NCBI RefSeq assembly: GCF_030732985.1
Contig: NZ_JASHJX010000040.1
Span: forward strand, 1 to 43,778
Direction of reading: 5' to 3'
Length of the DNA stretch: 43,778 nt
DNA from: Nioella sp. MMSF_3534
GTDB lineage: Bacteria > Pseudomonadota > Alphaproteobacteria > Rhodobacterales > Rhodobacteraceae
The translations under genes were made by a program, and so were the position numbers. The notes beneath the pieces are model-generated. The model saw nothing but the letters and a program-made list of their open reading frames with translations, was not told the DNA's origin and searched no databases. Shown here piece by piece: positions 7,734 through 15,533 of the stretch; position 1 is the first letter of the stretch; each line of letters opens with the position of its first letter.

Positions 7734-8425
7734 CGCTACCGCTGTTGCTTCTGCCGGGCATGATGTGCGATGCCCGGCTGTTTTTCCCCCAGATATCAGT
7801 GCTTTCCGCGCAGCGCGCTGTGATGGTTGCACCCATGGGCGGGGCCGACAACATGGCCGAACTCGCACGCGACGTGCTGGCAAACGCGCCGCCCCGCTTC
7901 GCGCTTGCTGGCCTGTCCATGGGAGGTATCCTCGCCATGGAGATCGTGCGCCAAGCACCGGACCGGGTGGAGCGGCTGGCGCTTCTCGACACCAACCCGC
8001 GAGCTGAACTGCCCGAGGTGAAGGCCCGTCGCATCCCGCAGATGGAGGCCGTGAAAGCGGGCCGCCTGCGCGAGGTCATGCGCGACGAGATGAAGCCGAA
8101 TTACCTCGTCGACAGCCCACGCAAACCGGCGATCCTGGATCTCTGCATGGATATGGCGCTGGACCTCGGCCCGAAGGTTTTTCTCAATCAATCCATTGCC
8201 TTGCGCGACCGGCCTGACCAACAGGAGACGCTCGCCGCCTACAAGGGCAAAGCGCTGGTCCTGTGCGGGCGGCATGACGCGCTCTGCCCCGTGGAACGGC
8301 ATGAGCTCATGCACGGGCTGCTGGAAAACAGCCACCTGGAGATCATCGAAAACGCGGGCCATCTGCCCACGCTGGAACAACCCGAACACACCACGGCGGC
8401 CCTGATCCGCTGGCTGGAGGATTGA
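7730..8425 (+). CDS. Alpha/beta hydrolase
   Basis: A 231-residue alpha/beta hydrolase. The nucleophile elbow GLSMGG puts Ser63 in place; Asp183 in GRHD and His211 in NAGHLP complete the triad. LLLPGMMCD near residues 6-14 supplies the oxyanion-hole region. It is short for the family, so the lid is small. It would cleave an ester, thioester, lactone or C-C bond of a pathway intermediate. It is coupled to the transferase upstream (ATGA at 7730) and to the RraA-like gene downstream (1-nt overlap), which makes these three one unit. Confidence 0.88.
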   Translation: MTLPLLLLPGMMCDARLFFPQISVLSAQRAVMVAPMGGADNMAELARDVLANAPPRFALAGLSMGGILAMEIVRQAPDRVERLALLDTNPRAELPEVKARRIPQMEAVKAGRLREVMRDEMKPNYLVDSPRKPAILDLCMDMALDLGPKVFLNQSIALRDRPDQQETLAAYKGKALVLCGRHDALCPVERHELMHGLLENSHLEIIENAGHLPTLEQPEHTTAALIRWLED

Positions 8426-9117
8426 TGGACGACACCCTTCTGACCCTGCTCAACAGCGTCGATACCCCCACCGTCTGCAACGCCATCGAAGTGGCGCAAG
8501 GCAAGCGCGGCTTCAACGCCTTCACCCGCGGCACGATGCTGGCCAGCGACCCCACGGGCGTGATGGTGGGCTACGCCGTAACAGCGCAGATCGCCGCCGT
8601 CGCGCCTCCCACGGAAGACGCCGCTACGATCCGCGCCCGCCGCATGGCCTATTACAAGGCGATGGCGGAGGGGCCGAAACCCTCGGTCGCGGTTGTGGAG
8701 GATCTCGACTACCCCAATGCCATCGGCGCCTACTGGGGCGAGGTGAACACGACGATCCACAAGGGCTTCGGCATGTCCGGTGCGTTGACCAACGGGGTCA
8801 TGCGCGACCTTGGCGACCTCGCCCCTGATTTCCCGGTGGTTGCGGGCAGCATCGGGCCGAGCCATGGCTTCGTCCATGTGCGCAGCATCAATCAGCCGGT
8901 GCGGATCATGGGCATGGATGTGCGCCCCGGCGACCTGATCCATGCCGACCGGCACGGGGCGGTTGTGATCCCGCCAGAGGTTGTCGACCAACTGGCCGCT
9001 GCAATCGAAAAAATGCAGGAAACCGAACGGCTTGTGCTGGAGCCGGCCCGCGCCGAAGGGTTCGATTTCAACGCCTTCGAGAAAGCCTGGACGGCCTTCG
9101 AAAAGGCGCGCACCTGA
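8425..9117 (+). CDS. RraA-family aldolase/lyase (HMG-aldolase-like)
   Basis: A 230-residue RraA-like protein. The metal-binding and substrate Arg-Asp pair is at Arg127-Asp128 in ALTNGVMRDL, and the C-terminal family signature HADRHGAVVIP is at 173-183. Class II relatives are 4-hydroxy-4-methyl-2-oxoglutarate/oxaloacetate aldolases and decarboxylases using a divalent metal; plain RraA (about 160 residues) inhibits RNase E. Length and catabolic context favour an enzyme that cleaves a 2-oxo acid near the end of the pathway. The ATG shares a base with the hydrolase stop (TGATG); an in-frame TTG at 8422 is less likely. The exact reaction is not known. Confidence 0.82.
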   Translation: MDDTLLTLLNSVDTPTVCNAIEVAQGKRGFNAFTRGTMLASDPTGVMVGYAVTAQIAAVAPPTEDAATIRARRMAYYKAMAEGPKPSVAVVEDLDYPNAIGAYWGEVNTTIHKGFGMSGALTNGVMRDLGDLAPDFPVVAGSIGPSHGFVHVRSINQPVRIMGMDVRPGDLIHADRHGAVVIPPEVVDQLAAAIEKMQETERLVLEPARAEGFDFNAFEKAWTAFEKART

Positions 9118-9202
9118 AAGGCTGGCAAGGGGCCGGTCGCTTGGTCTATCCTTTTCTGCAGATGGCGGAGATTACCCCATCAACAGGATCAGGGGATCGG
9201 GC

Positions 9203-9586
9203 ATGAAGATTTTGCGCAATATCATATTGGGGCTTGTGGCCCTTGTCGGGCTTACTCTGGCGATTGTGATGTTTTTCAGCGCGGGGGCACGGGAACACGC
9301 GCGCGGATTTGTGGAGGATGTGTCGGCTGGCGATTTCGCCGCTGCACATGCGCGGCTGCACCCCCAGTTGCAACAGCTGACGAGCGAAGAAGAATTGCAG
9401 CAGATGTTCGAAGGCTCGGAGCCTTATGCCGAGGTTTCCTTCAGCTCGATCAGCGTCGAGAACAGCCGGGCCGAACTGTCTGGCACGGCCTCCACGATCA
9501 GCGATTGCAGCAGCGAAGTGCGTTTCGTGCTGCTTGACGATCAGATCACCATGTTCGACATCACACCGCTCTGCCCTGCGCCCTGA
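9203..9586 (+). CDS. Small membrane-anchored protein of unknown function
   Basis: A 127-residue protein with one N-terminal membrane segment or uncleaved signal anchor (about residues 6-26) and a soluble remainder that begins with a helix (FVEDVSAGDFAAAHARLHPQLQQL). The helix-plus-strands pattern resembles small NTF2-like or Coa1-like periplasmic domains, but this is only a resemblance. The two Cys (in ISDCSSE and near the end, PLCPAP) could form a disulfide if the domain is periplasmic. It has no coupled neighbour and abuts the convergent MFS gene. Real gene likely; function unknown. Confidence 0.65.
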   Translation: MKILRNIILGLVALVGLTLAIVMFFSAGAREHARGFVEDVSAGDFAAAHARLHPQLQQLTSEEELQQMFEGSEPYAEVSFSSISVENSRAELSGTASTISDCSSEVRFVLLDDQITMFDITPLCPAP

Positions 9587-10834
9587 TCATTCCGCCGGGG
9601 CGGGCAGGCGCGGTTTGAGGATGGTTTCGTTGCCCATCTCGGGGTGACGCGGGATCAGCGTCGCCAAAAGCAGCGACACCATGGCCATACCGGCGGCCAG
9701 TGCAAAGACCGCGCCGGGATAGACCAGCCACAGATAGCCGAGCGAGGCAGGCAGGAATACCGCCGCGATGTGGTTGATGGTGAAGGCCACGGCTGCCGTT
9801 GGGGCAATGTCGCCGGGATCGGCGATCTTCTGGAAATAGGTCTTGATCGCCAGCGCCAGCGAGAAGAACAGGTGATCGACCACGTATAGGACAAGCGCCA
9901 GAGTCACGCCCCAATCGAAGAAATAGATCCCGGCATAAAGCAGGAAGACCCCGGTCAGGCCGGTGTATTCGAACACCAGCGCAGCGCGCTCTCCGAACAG
10001 GCTGACGAATTTGCCCAGAAGCGGCGCAAGCCCCATGTTCAGCACGAGCGTCACCATGAACAGCGCCGTGATCTGGTGCACGTCGAAGCCGAAGCGCTCC
10101 ACCATCATGAAGCCTGCGAAGACGGTGAAGATCTGCCGCCGTGCGCCCGACATGAATTGCAGCGCATAGTAGAGCCAGTAGCGGCGGCGCAGGATGAACT
10201 GCTTGCGCTGCGGGTTGGGGGCCTCGAATTGCGGGAAAATGATCAGGCAGGCCAGCGCGACCAGAACGGTAAAGCCGCCTGCCACCCAGTAGACGGTGGA
10301 AAAGCTGAGGTCATAGGCGCGCCATGTGAGGATGATCAGGCCATAGGCCAGCAATGTTCCGCCGGACGCCACCGCAACCAGCCAGCCAAGCACCTGCGGC
10401 GCGCGTTTCTTATCCAGCCATTGCAGTTGCAGCGACTGGTTCACCGTCTCGTAATAGTGGAACCCGATGGAGCTGAGCAGCGTCACCATCAGGATGCCGC
10501 CGAAACTCGGGAAATTGGCCGTGATGGCCGTGGCCACCCCGAGCAGGATCAGAGACAGCAGCCCGAGCACCTGTTCGCGGATCACCATGATCAGGGCGAT
10601 CACCCCGATGGCCAGGAAGCCGGGGATCTCGCGCACCGTATGCAGCCAGCCGATATCGGAGCCGTCGAACTGGGCCACCTCGACCACGAAATTGTTCAGT
10701 AGCGCCGACCACGTGGCGAAGGCAATCGGCATCGCCAGCGACATGATCACCAGCAGCGCAATCGGCTGCCGCCAGATCGGCAGGGTCTTGGCATCGGCCA
10801 GAGACATGGTGCGAAAGGGGGACGGGCGGGACAT
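9587..10834 (-). CDS. MFS transporter
   Basis: A 415-residue inner-membrane protein with about 12 hydrophobic segments typical of the major facilitator superfamily. Several conserved-looking charged loops occur (for example RREIPGF-type after the second segment and the RRRYWLYYALQF loop in mid-protein). The substrate cannot be read. ATG at 10834 is preferred because AAGGCG lies just upstream; an in-frame GTG at 10840 would sit on top of it. It is divergent from the sulfur transporter gene at 10965, and the intergenic operator-like site could serve both. It converges on the small gene ending at 9586 with no gap. Confidence 0.85.
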   Translation of the reverse strand: MSRPSPFRTMSLADAKTLPIWRQPIALLVIMSLAMPIAFATWSALLNNFVVEVAQFDGSDIGWLHTVREIPGFLAIGVIALIMVIREQVLGLLSLILLGVATAITANFPSFGGILMVTLLSSIGFHYYETVNQSLQLQWLDKKRAPQVLGWLVAVASGGTLLAYGLIILTWRAYDLSFSTVYWVAGGFTVLVALACLIIFPQFEAPNPQRKQFILRRRYWLYYALQFMSGARRQIFTVFAGFMMVERFGFDVHQITALFMVTLVLNMGLAPLLGKFVSLFGERAALVFEYTGLTGVFLLYAGIYFFDWGVTLALVLYVVDHLFFSLALAIKTYFQKIADPGDIAPTAAVAFTINHIAAVFLPASLGYLWLVYPGAVFALAAGMAMVSLLLATLIPRHPEMGNETILKPRLPAPAE

Positions 10835-10882
10835 GGGCACGCCTTAGGGCCTTTCTTGCGGGCTGACGAGCAAAAATTTCGC

Positions 10883-10898
10883 ATTCCAGCCTTTGAAT
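10883..10898. promoter_or_regulatory. ATTC-N8-GAAT inverted repeat, candidate BigR/SqrR-type operator
   Basis: ATTC at 10883-10886 and GAAT at 10895-10898 with an 8-nt spacer match the motif I recall for the persulfide-sensing ArsR-family repressors SqrR and BigR. It lies between the MFS gene and the YeeE/YedE gene, a transporter type that such repressors often control. A second inverted repeat CTTGA-G-TCAAG is at 10903-10913. Confidence 0.4.
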
Positions 10899-10964
10899 AT
10901 GACTTGAGTCAAGGTCCGCCCCGCTGCAATCGGCCAAACCGCAGCCAAGTTGCAGGAGATCATC

Positions 10965-12029
10965 ATGGATATCGTTCCCCTCGTTGACCGGATCGGAGAA
11001 CCCCAAACCGCCGCATTGTTCGGGTTGATCACCGGATTGCTGCTCGGCATCGCGGCGCAGCGGTCATCCTTTTGCCTGCGCGCCTCGGTGGTGGAGTTCG
11101 CGAAAGGCCAGCTCGGCAGCCGCATGGCGGTCTGGCTGCTGGCCTTCTCGACGGCGGTTGTCTGGACGCAACTTGCGGCATTGTCGGGGATGATGCGGGT
11201 CGAGGATGCGCGGATGATGGCGGTGCCGGGCTCGATCTCGGGTGCGATCGTCGGCGGGTTGCTGTTCGGCGCGGGCATGGTCATGGCGCGCGGCTGTTCA
11301 GGCCGGTTGCTGGTGCTGGCGGCAACGGGAAACATGCGCTCGCTCGTGTCGGGGCTGGTCTTTGCCGTGGTGGCGCAGATGGCATTGCAGGGCTGGCTGT
11401 CACCGCTGCGCAACTGGGTGGCGGGGCTGTGGATCACGCCCGGCGGCACCAATTTCAACCTGCTTACCTCGCTGCATCTGCCGCCCGTGTCCGGCTTCAT
11501 GATCGGGCTCGGCTTTGCATTGGCGGCGCTTTGGCTGGCGCGCAAGAACCGGGTCAGCTTGCGGGTTCTGTTTACCGCGTCTGGCGTGGGGTTCGCGGTC
11601 GCGGCGGGATGGGTGCTGACCTATTCGCTCAGCCAGGTGGCCTTCGATCCCGTGCAGGTGGAAAGCGCGACCTTCACGGGGCCGTCCGCCAACACGCTGA
11701 TGTTCTTCCTGACCTCCAGCCCGGTGCTGGAGTTCGATATCGGCCTCGTGCCCGGCGTCTTCCTGGGGGCCTTCCTGTCGGCGCTCTGGGGACGGGAGCT
11801 GAAGCTGCAGGGCTTTGACGGCGCTGGCAATATGAGCCGTGCCCTCATCGGGGCGGCGTTCATGGGAATGGGCGGCATGCTGGCAGGAGGCTGCGCAATC
11901 GGGGCAGGCGTGACCGGCGGCTCGATCTTCGTGGGCACGGCGTGGCTGGCGCTGTTGTGCATGTGGATCGGCGGCATGGTGACAAGCTGGCTGCTGGACC
12001 AACGGGGTGCCGTGGCGCAGCCCGCTTAG
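10965..12029 (+). CDS. YeeE/YedE (TsuA-type) sulfur-compound transporter
   Basis: A 354-residue integral membrane protein of the YeeE/YedE family. The family cysteines sit in conserved loops: Cys37 in QRSSFCLR, Cys111 in MARGCSGR and Cys310 in LAGGCAIGAG. Characterised members (TsuA) import thiosulfate by handing it between these cysteines; PmpA/PmpB relatives are linked to sulfide and persulfide handling. The length fits the single-chain form with two homologous halves, each carrying an A/G-x-G-C motif. AGGAG lies 7 nt before ATG 10965, which is preferred to an upstream in-frame TTG at 10950. Transport of a reduced sulfur compound is likely; the exact ion is not known. Confidence 0.85.
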   Translation: MDIVPLVDRIGEPQTAALFGLITGLLLGIAAQRSSFCLRASVVEFAKGQLGSRMAVWLLAFSTAVVWTQLAALSGMMRVEDARMMAVPGSISGAIVGGLLFGAGMVMARGCSGRLLVLAATGNMRSLVSGLVFAVVAQMALQGWLSPLRNWVAGLWITPGGTNFNLLTSLHLPPVSGFMIGLGFALAALWLARKNRVSLRVLFTASGVGFAVAAGWVLTYSLSQVAFDPVQVESATFTGPSANTLMFFLTSSPVLEFDIGLVPGVFLGAFLSALWGRELKLQGFDGAGNMSRALIGAAFMGMGGMLAGGCAIGAGVTGGSIFVGTAWLALLCMWIGGMVTSWLLDQRGAVAQPA

Positions 12030-12043
12030 ACGAGACCTGCGAA

Positions 12044-12067
12044 AAAGCCGCCCCGAAGGGCGGCTTT
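12044..12067. terminator. Bidirectional terminator between convergent genes
   Basis: A 10-bp stem (AAAGCCGCCC with GGGCGGCTTT) and a CGAA loop, flanked by A-runs on the left and TTT on the right. It sits between the stops of the transporter (12029) and homospermidine synthase (12073), and can serve both. Confidence 0.85.
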
Positions 12068-12072
12068 GGTGA

Positions 12073-13488
12073 TCAGCTGGCCAACACGTTGCGGAAGGCC
12101 CAGGGTTCGCTTTCGTCGATATCTTCGGGGAACAGTTCCCACCGGTCCTGCAGGGGCGTCCAGTCGGTGTAGTGCGCCTCGACCGGGCCGAGATAGGGGC
12201 GCTGCACCTCAAGGCATCGGGCGTGGTCCATCTCGTCGGCTTCCACGATCCCGGCATTGGGGTTTTCCAGTGCCCAGACCATGCCAGCCAGCACAGCGGA
12301 TGTCACCTGTAGCCCGGTCGCGTTCTGGTACGGGGCCAGATCGCGGGTTTCCTCGTTCGACAGGCGCGAGCCGAACCACAGCGCGTTCTTCTCATGCCCG
12401 TAGAGCAGCACGCCAAGCTCATCAATTCCTTCGACGATCTCGTCCTCGGTCAGGATGTGGTGCTTGGTCTGCTGACGGCCAGATCCGAACATCTCGTGCA
12501 GGGACAGCACCGCGTCATCGCAGGGGTGATAGGCGTAGTGGCAGGTCGGGCGATAGTCCGGCGCGGCAGGATCGCCGATAGTGTAGTAGTCGGAGATCGA
12601 GATCGCCTCGTTATGGGTCACGAGGAAGCCGAATTGCGGGCCGGGGGTCGGGCACCAGGTATGCACGCGGGTGATCGCGCCGGGGCGGTCCAGCCAGATG
12701 CCTGCCATGCAGCCGGTGTCGTGGCTGTGGCCGTTTTCGGGGAACCATGGCTCATGCGTGCCCCAACCCAGTTCGGCGGGTTGGAAGCCTTCGGAGATGA
12801 AGCCCTCGACCGACCAGGTGTTGACGAAGACACCGCGCGGTCGGGGCAGGCGGCGGGCCTGGGTGTCGCGTTCTGCGATATGGACGCCCTGAACGCCGAG
12901 GCTTTGCATCAACTGGCCCCATCCGGCGCGGTCCGTGGGCGCTGCGATGTCACGGCCGGTGTCCTTGGCCAGCGTCAGAAGCGCCTCTTTCACGAACCAG
13001 CTGACCATGCCGGGATTGGCGCCGCAGCAGCTGACGGCGGTGGTGCCGCCGGGATTGGCGGCCTTTTCGTCCCGCACCTTTTGGCGCAGGGCATAGTTGG
13101 TGCGCGCGGCGTTGTCGGTGGTGCCGAAGTAGTAACCCGCCCAGGGTTCGACCACGGTGTCGATATAGGGCACCCCGATTTCGCGGCAAAAGCGCATCAG
13201 ATCGAGCGAGGAGGTATCGACGCTGAGATTGACGCAGAAGCCTTTGCCCGGTTCCAGCAACTCGCCCAGAACCTCGCGGTAATTGTCCGGCGTGATCGCG
13301 GTCTGCACATGGTTCAGCTTGTGCTGGCGCAGGAAATTGGCCTGACCGGCATCGGGTTCGATCACGGTGAACTTGTCCGCGTCATAGTCGAAATGACGCT
13401 CGATAAGTGGCCAGGTGCCTTTTCCGATCGAGCCGAAGCCGATCATCACAATGGGGCCGTCGATGCGGGCGTAGACAGGGTGGGTCAT
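12073..13488 (-). CDS. hss: Homospermidine synthase
   Basis: A 471-residue protein of the bacterial homospermidine synthase family (saccharopine-dehydrogenase-like fold). The NAD-binding glycine motif GFGSIGKG is at residues 17-24; further family stretches include DTVVEPWAGYY, CCGANPGMVSWF and THEPWFPENGHSHDTG. The enzyme joins two putrescines (or putrescine and spermidine) with bound NAD to make sym-homospermidine, a main polyamine of many alphaproteobacteria. It acts in the cytoplasm. ATG 13488 has AAGGA upstream, preferred over an in-frame start at 13536. It is monocistronic, with a bidirectional terminator downstream and the rpsD terminator upstream. Confidence 0.93.
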   Translation of the reverse strand: MTHPVYARIDGPIVMIGFGSIGKGTWPLIERHFDYDADKFTVIEPDAGQANFLRQHKLNHVQTAITPDNYREVLGELLEPGKGFCVNLSVDTSSLDLMRFCREIGVPYIDTVVEPWAGYYFGTTDNAARTNYALRQKVRDEKAANPGGTTAVSCCGANPGMVSWFVKEALLTLAKDTGRDIAAPTDRAGWGQLMQSLGVQGVHIAERDTQARRLPRPRGVFVNTWSVEGFISEGFQPAELGWGTHEPWFPENGHSHDTGCMAGIWLDRPGAITRVHTWCPTPGPQFGFLVTHNEAISISDYYTIGDPAAPDYRPTCHYAYHPCDDAVLSLHEMFGSGRQQTKHHILTEDEIVEGIDELGVLLYGHEKNALWFGSRLSNEETRDLAPYQNATGLQVTSAVLAGMVWALENPNAGIVEADEMDHARCLEVQRPYLGPVEAHYTDWTPLQDRWELFPEDIDESEPWAFRNVLAS

Positions 13489-13522
13489 GTCCGGCGGATC
13501 CTTCTTTCCGGGGGCAGAACGC

Positions 13523-13554
13523 AAAAAGGGCCGCACCGGATTTCGGCGCGGCCC
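13523..13554 (-). terminator. Rho-independent terminator of rpsD
   Basis: Read on the minus strand: a GGGCCGC/GCGGCCC stem (13548-13554 with 13528-13534) plus inner pairs, then TTTTT (13527-13523). It lies 24 nt after the rpsD stop. Confidence 0.85.
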
Positions 13555-13577
13555 CCTCTGTTCGACGCGTCAGACGC

Positions 13578-14198
13578 TTAGTTCTGAGCGTAGTATTCGA
13601 TGACCAGGTTCGGTTCCATCATCACCGGGTAGGGCACGTCGCCCAGGCCCGGAGTGCGGACGAAGGTGGCCTTCATCTTGGAATGGTCGGCGTCGATATA
13701 GTCGGGCACATCACGCTCGGCCAGCTGGACGGCTTCCAGCAGAACGGCGAGCTGCTTGGACTTGTCGCGCACTTCCACGACGTCGCCCTCTTTAACACGG
13801 TAGGAGGGGATGTTGACGCGCTTGCCGTTCACGGTCACGTGGCCGTGGTTCACGAACTGGCGGGCGGCGAAGACGGTCGGCACGAACTTGGCGCGGTAGA
13901 CGATGGCATCCAGACGGCTTTCCAGCAGGCCGATCAGGTTTTCACCGGTGTCGCCCTTGCGGCGCTCGGCCTCGGTGAAGATGCGGCGGAACTGCTTCTC
14001 GGTCAGGTCGCCATAGTAGCCTTTCAGCTTCTGCTTTGCGCGCAGCTGCAGACCGAAGTCCGACAGTTTGCCCTTGCGGCGCTGGCCGTGCTGGCCGGGG
14101 CCGTATTCGCGGCGGTTGACCGGGGATTTCGGACGACCCCAGATGTTTTCGCCCATCCGGCGGTCGATCTTGTACTTGGCAGAGGTGCGTTTGGTCAC
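13578..14198 (-). CDS. rpsD: 30S ribosomal protein S4
   Basis: A 206-residue S4 protein. The N-terminal part ([18 protein letters not shown]) and the [20 protein letters not shown] segment are characteristic, and the S4 RNA-binding domain spans about 93-155 ([13 protein letters not shown] through [16 protein letters not shown]). S4 binds 16S rRNA early in 30S assembly. The start is GTG at 14198 with AAGGAGATC upstream, which gives the exact family length; longer in-frame starts would add an unrelated extension. It stands alone rather than in the alpha operon, as is usual in alphaproteobacteria. Confidence 0.97.
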   Translation of the reverse strand: MTKRTSAKYKIDRRMGENIWGRPKSPVNRREYGPGQHGQRRKGKLSDFGLQLRAKQKLKGYYGDLTEKQFRRIFTEAERRKGDTGENLIGLLESRLDAIVYRAKFVPTVFAARQFVNHGHVTVNGKRVNIPSYRVKEGDVVEVRDKSKQLAVLLEAVQLAERDVPDYIDADHSKMKATFVRTPGLGDVPYPVMMEPNLVIEYYAQN

Positions 14199-14288
14199 CG
14201 TCTGATCTCCTTCTTGACGTGTCGAAGGGCGTTGTCCTTTGGCCGAGGCCCGACAGGCATCCCCTTGCGGGGGCCACCAACACCAATG

Positions 14289-14314
14289 AAAACCCCGGCA
14301 AGCGGGTTGCCGGG
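14289..14314 (-). terminator. Rho-independent terminator of the Hint-domain gene
   Basis: On the minus strand an 8-bp stem (CCCGGCAA/TTGCCGGG, 14314-14307 with 14301-14294) with a 5-nt loop is followed by GTTTT. It lies between the stop at 14347 and the rpsD start. Confidence 0.7.
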
Positions 14315-14346
14315 ATGCGCGCGTTTTACACATGCGGTCTGGGGTG

Positions 14347-15417
14347 TCAATGCCTGCCGGCGGTCTTTCGATAGCCGTGCATCAGGATGGCGGCCTCGGC
14401 CCGGTCCAGCATCCGCCGCGCGGGGGCGCCGTAGTTGAACGGGTCATCCGCCAGATCGGGGAAGAGCGACAGCATGCTGCGCCGCTGGCCGCCTTCCAGG
14501 TGGTCGAGCCCCATGAAACCGGGGTGGAAGGTTTCGACCTCCAGCCCATTGGCCCAGATCACCTGATGGCGTTCCAGCATCAGATGCACATACCAGGTTT
14601 CGCGCATGGAATGGTCAACGGTCACCAGCCGGTCACTGACCAGATCGCGGGCAGAGACCAGAACCTCCGGCTCGCCCCACAGGTCGCGGGCGACGGCACC
14701 CTTCACGATGACGCGGTGTTCGGGGGAAACCACGAGATCGGCGTCGGGCCGGTAGACGCCAAGCGCGCCCTCGCGGATGCGGATGGGTCTCTGGTCGGGC
14801 ATCGCAAAGAGACGTGCCCCCGACATGCGCCGCTGACCGGTCCAGACGACCTCTTGCGGGCCGTCATCGCGGGTGAGCAGCCGGTCGCCGGGGCCGAGAT
14901 CCTCGATGGCGATGTCGCCCTGTTCGGTCCGAAGGCGGGTGCCGGGGGTGAAACAGATGACCGAGGCGCTCTCGACCGCTGCCATCGGGCGCGGCTGGTT
15001 CACGCGGATGATGGTGAGATCGCGGTTCACCGGCGGAATGGCCTCGGGGAAGATCAGGATGGGCAGACGTCCCTTGCCCGCCGCAACTGGCACCACGGTG
15101 TAAAAACGCGGACCGTCGGCAACCATGAACGCGTCGCCAAAGAGCGGGTCCGCATCGAGGGCGGCATCCTGTTTGGGGGTGGGCGCGGGGTGATGCAGCA
15201 ATTTACGCACCACCCGCGCGGCCCGTGCACGGAGCTCGGCGTGATCCTGGCTGACTCCCAGAAGCAGCGCGGCGCCATCGCCCTCCAGAGGAAGAGCGCG
15301 TCCCTGCCAGCGCCAGGACATTCCTTCGGCCAGTTCGTTGTTATTCTCTGCCGGTACGCCGTCGATCAGGGTTTGCGACCATGCGATCATGGTCAGGCCC
15401 CGATAGCCCGTGCTCAT
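14347..15417 (-). CDS. Hint-domain (hedgehog/intein-type) protein
   Basis: A 356-residue protein. Residues 155 onward form a Hint domain: first residue Cys155 in CFTPGTRL, then [12 protein letters not shown], and the block-B-like SPEHRV at 231-236. Before it lies a region of about 150 residues with a [11 protein letters not shown] start and a Pro-rich stretch, not recognised. Such Hint proteins are abundant in roseobacters and are thought to self-cleave rather than splice, since no C-terminal extein follows. ATG 15417 is chosen; ATG 15390 (MIAWSQ) is also possible, and neither has a strong ribosome site. It has its own terminator. Biological role unknown. Confidence 0.8.
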   Translation of the reverse strand: MSTGYRGLTMIAWSQTLIDGVPAENNNELAEGMSWRWQGRALPLEGDGAALLLGVSQDHAELRARAARVVRKLLHHPAPTPKQDAALDADPLFGDAFMVADGPRFYTVVPVAAGKGRLPILIFPEAIPPVNRDLTIIRVNQPRPMAAVESASVICFTPGTRLRTEQGDIAIEDLGPGDRLLTRDDGPQEVVWTGQRRMSGARLFAMPDQRPIRIREGALGVYRPDADLVVSPEHRVIVKGAVARDLWGEPEVLVSARDLVSDRLVTVDHSMRETWYVHLMLERHQVIWANGLEVETFHPGFMGLDHLEGGQRRSMLSLFPDLADDPFNYGAPARRMLDRAEAAILMHGYRKTAGRH

Positions 15418-15471
15418 GGTATTCTGCCTGTGTTTATTGGTACATTCTGCCCTGTGGGACGAATCTAGCAG

Positions 15472-15527
15472 AGGCGAATCACCTTGGGAAGGGGGTGATT
15501 CGCCTGCGATTCGAAAAAAATCGAATC
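15472..15527 (-). terminator. Two tandem hairpins downstream of the LpxR-like gene
   Basis: A 7-bp stem GATTCGA/TCGAATC with a 6-nt A (or T) loop at 15508-15527, and a perfect 12-bp stem (15472-15483 with 15494-15505) with a 10-nt loop. Both follow the stop at 15534 on the minus strand. They probably end or stabilise that mRNA, although a clean T-run after the large stem is lacking. Confidence 0.55.
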
Positions 15528-15533
15528 GGGGCG

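Noticed and set aside
8425-9117. RNase E inhibitor RraA
   Set aside because: Too long (230 residues against about 160) and set in a catabolic operon; enzyme of the same fold is more likely.
10903-10913. CTTGAGTCAAG as an FNR box
   Set aside because: The half-sites are separated by one base, not four as FNR requires.
12394-13581. Long plus-strand open frame opposite homospermidine synthase
   Set aside because: Shadow of a strongly conserved gene; no ribosome site and no motif.
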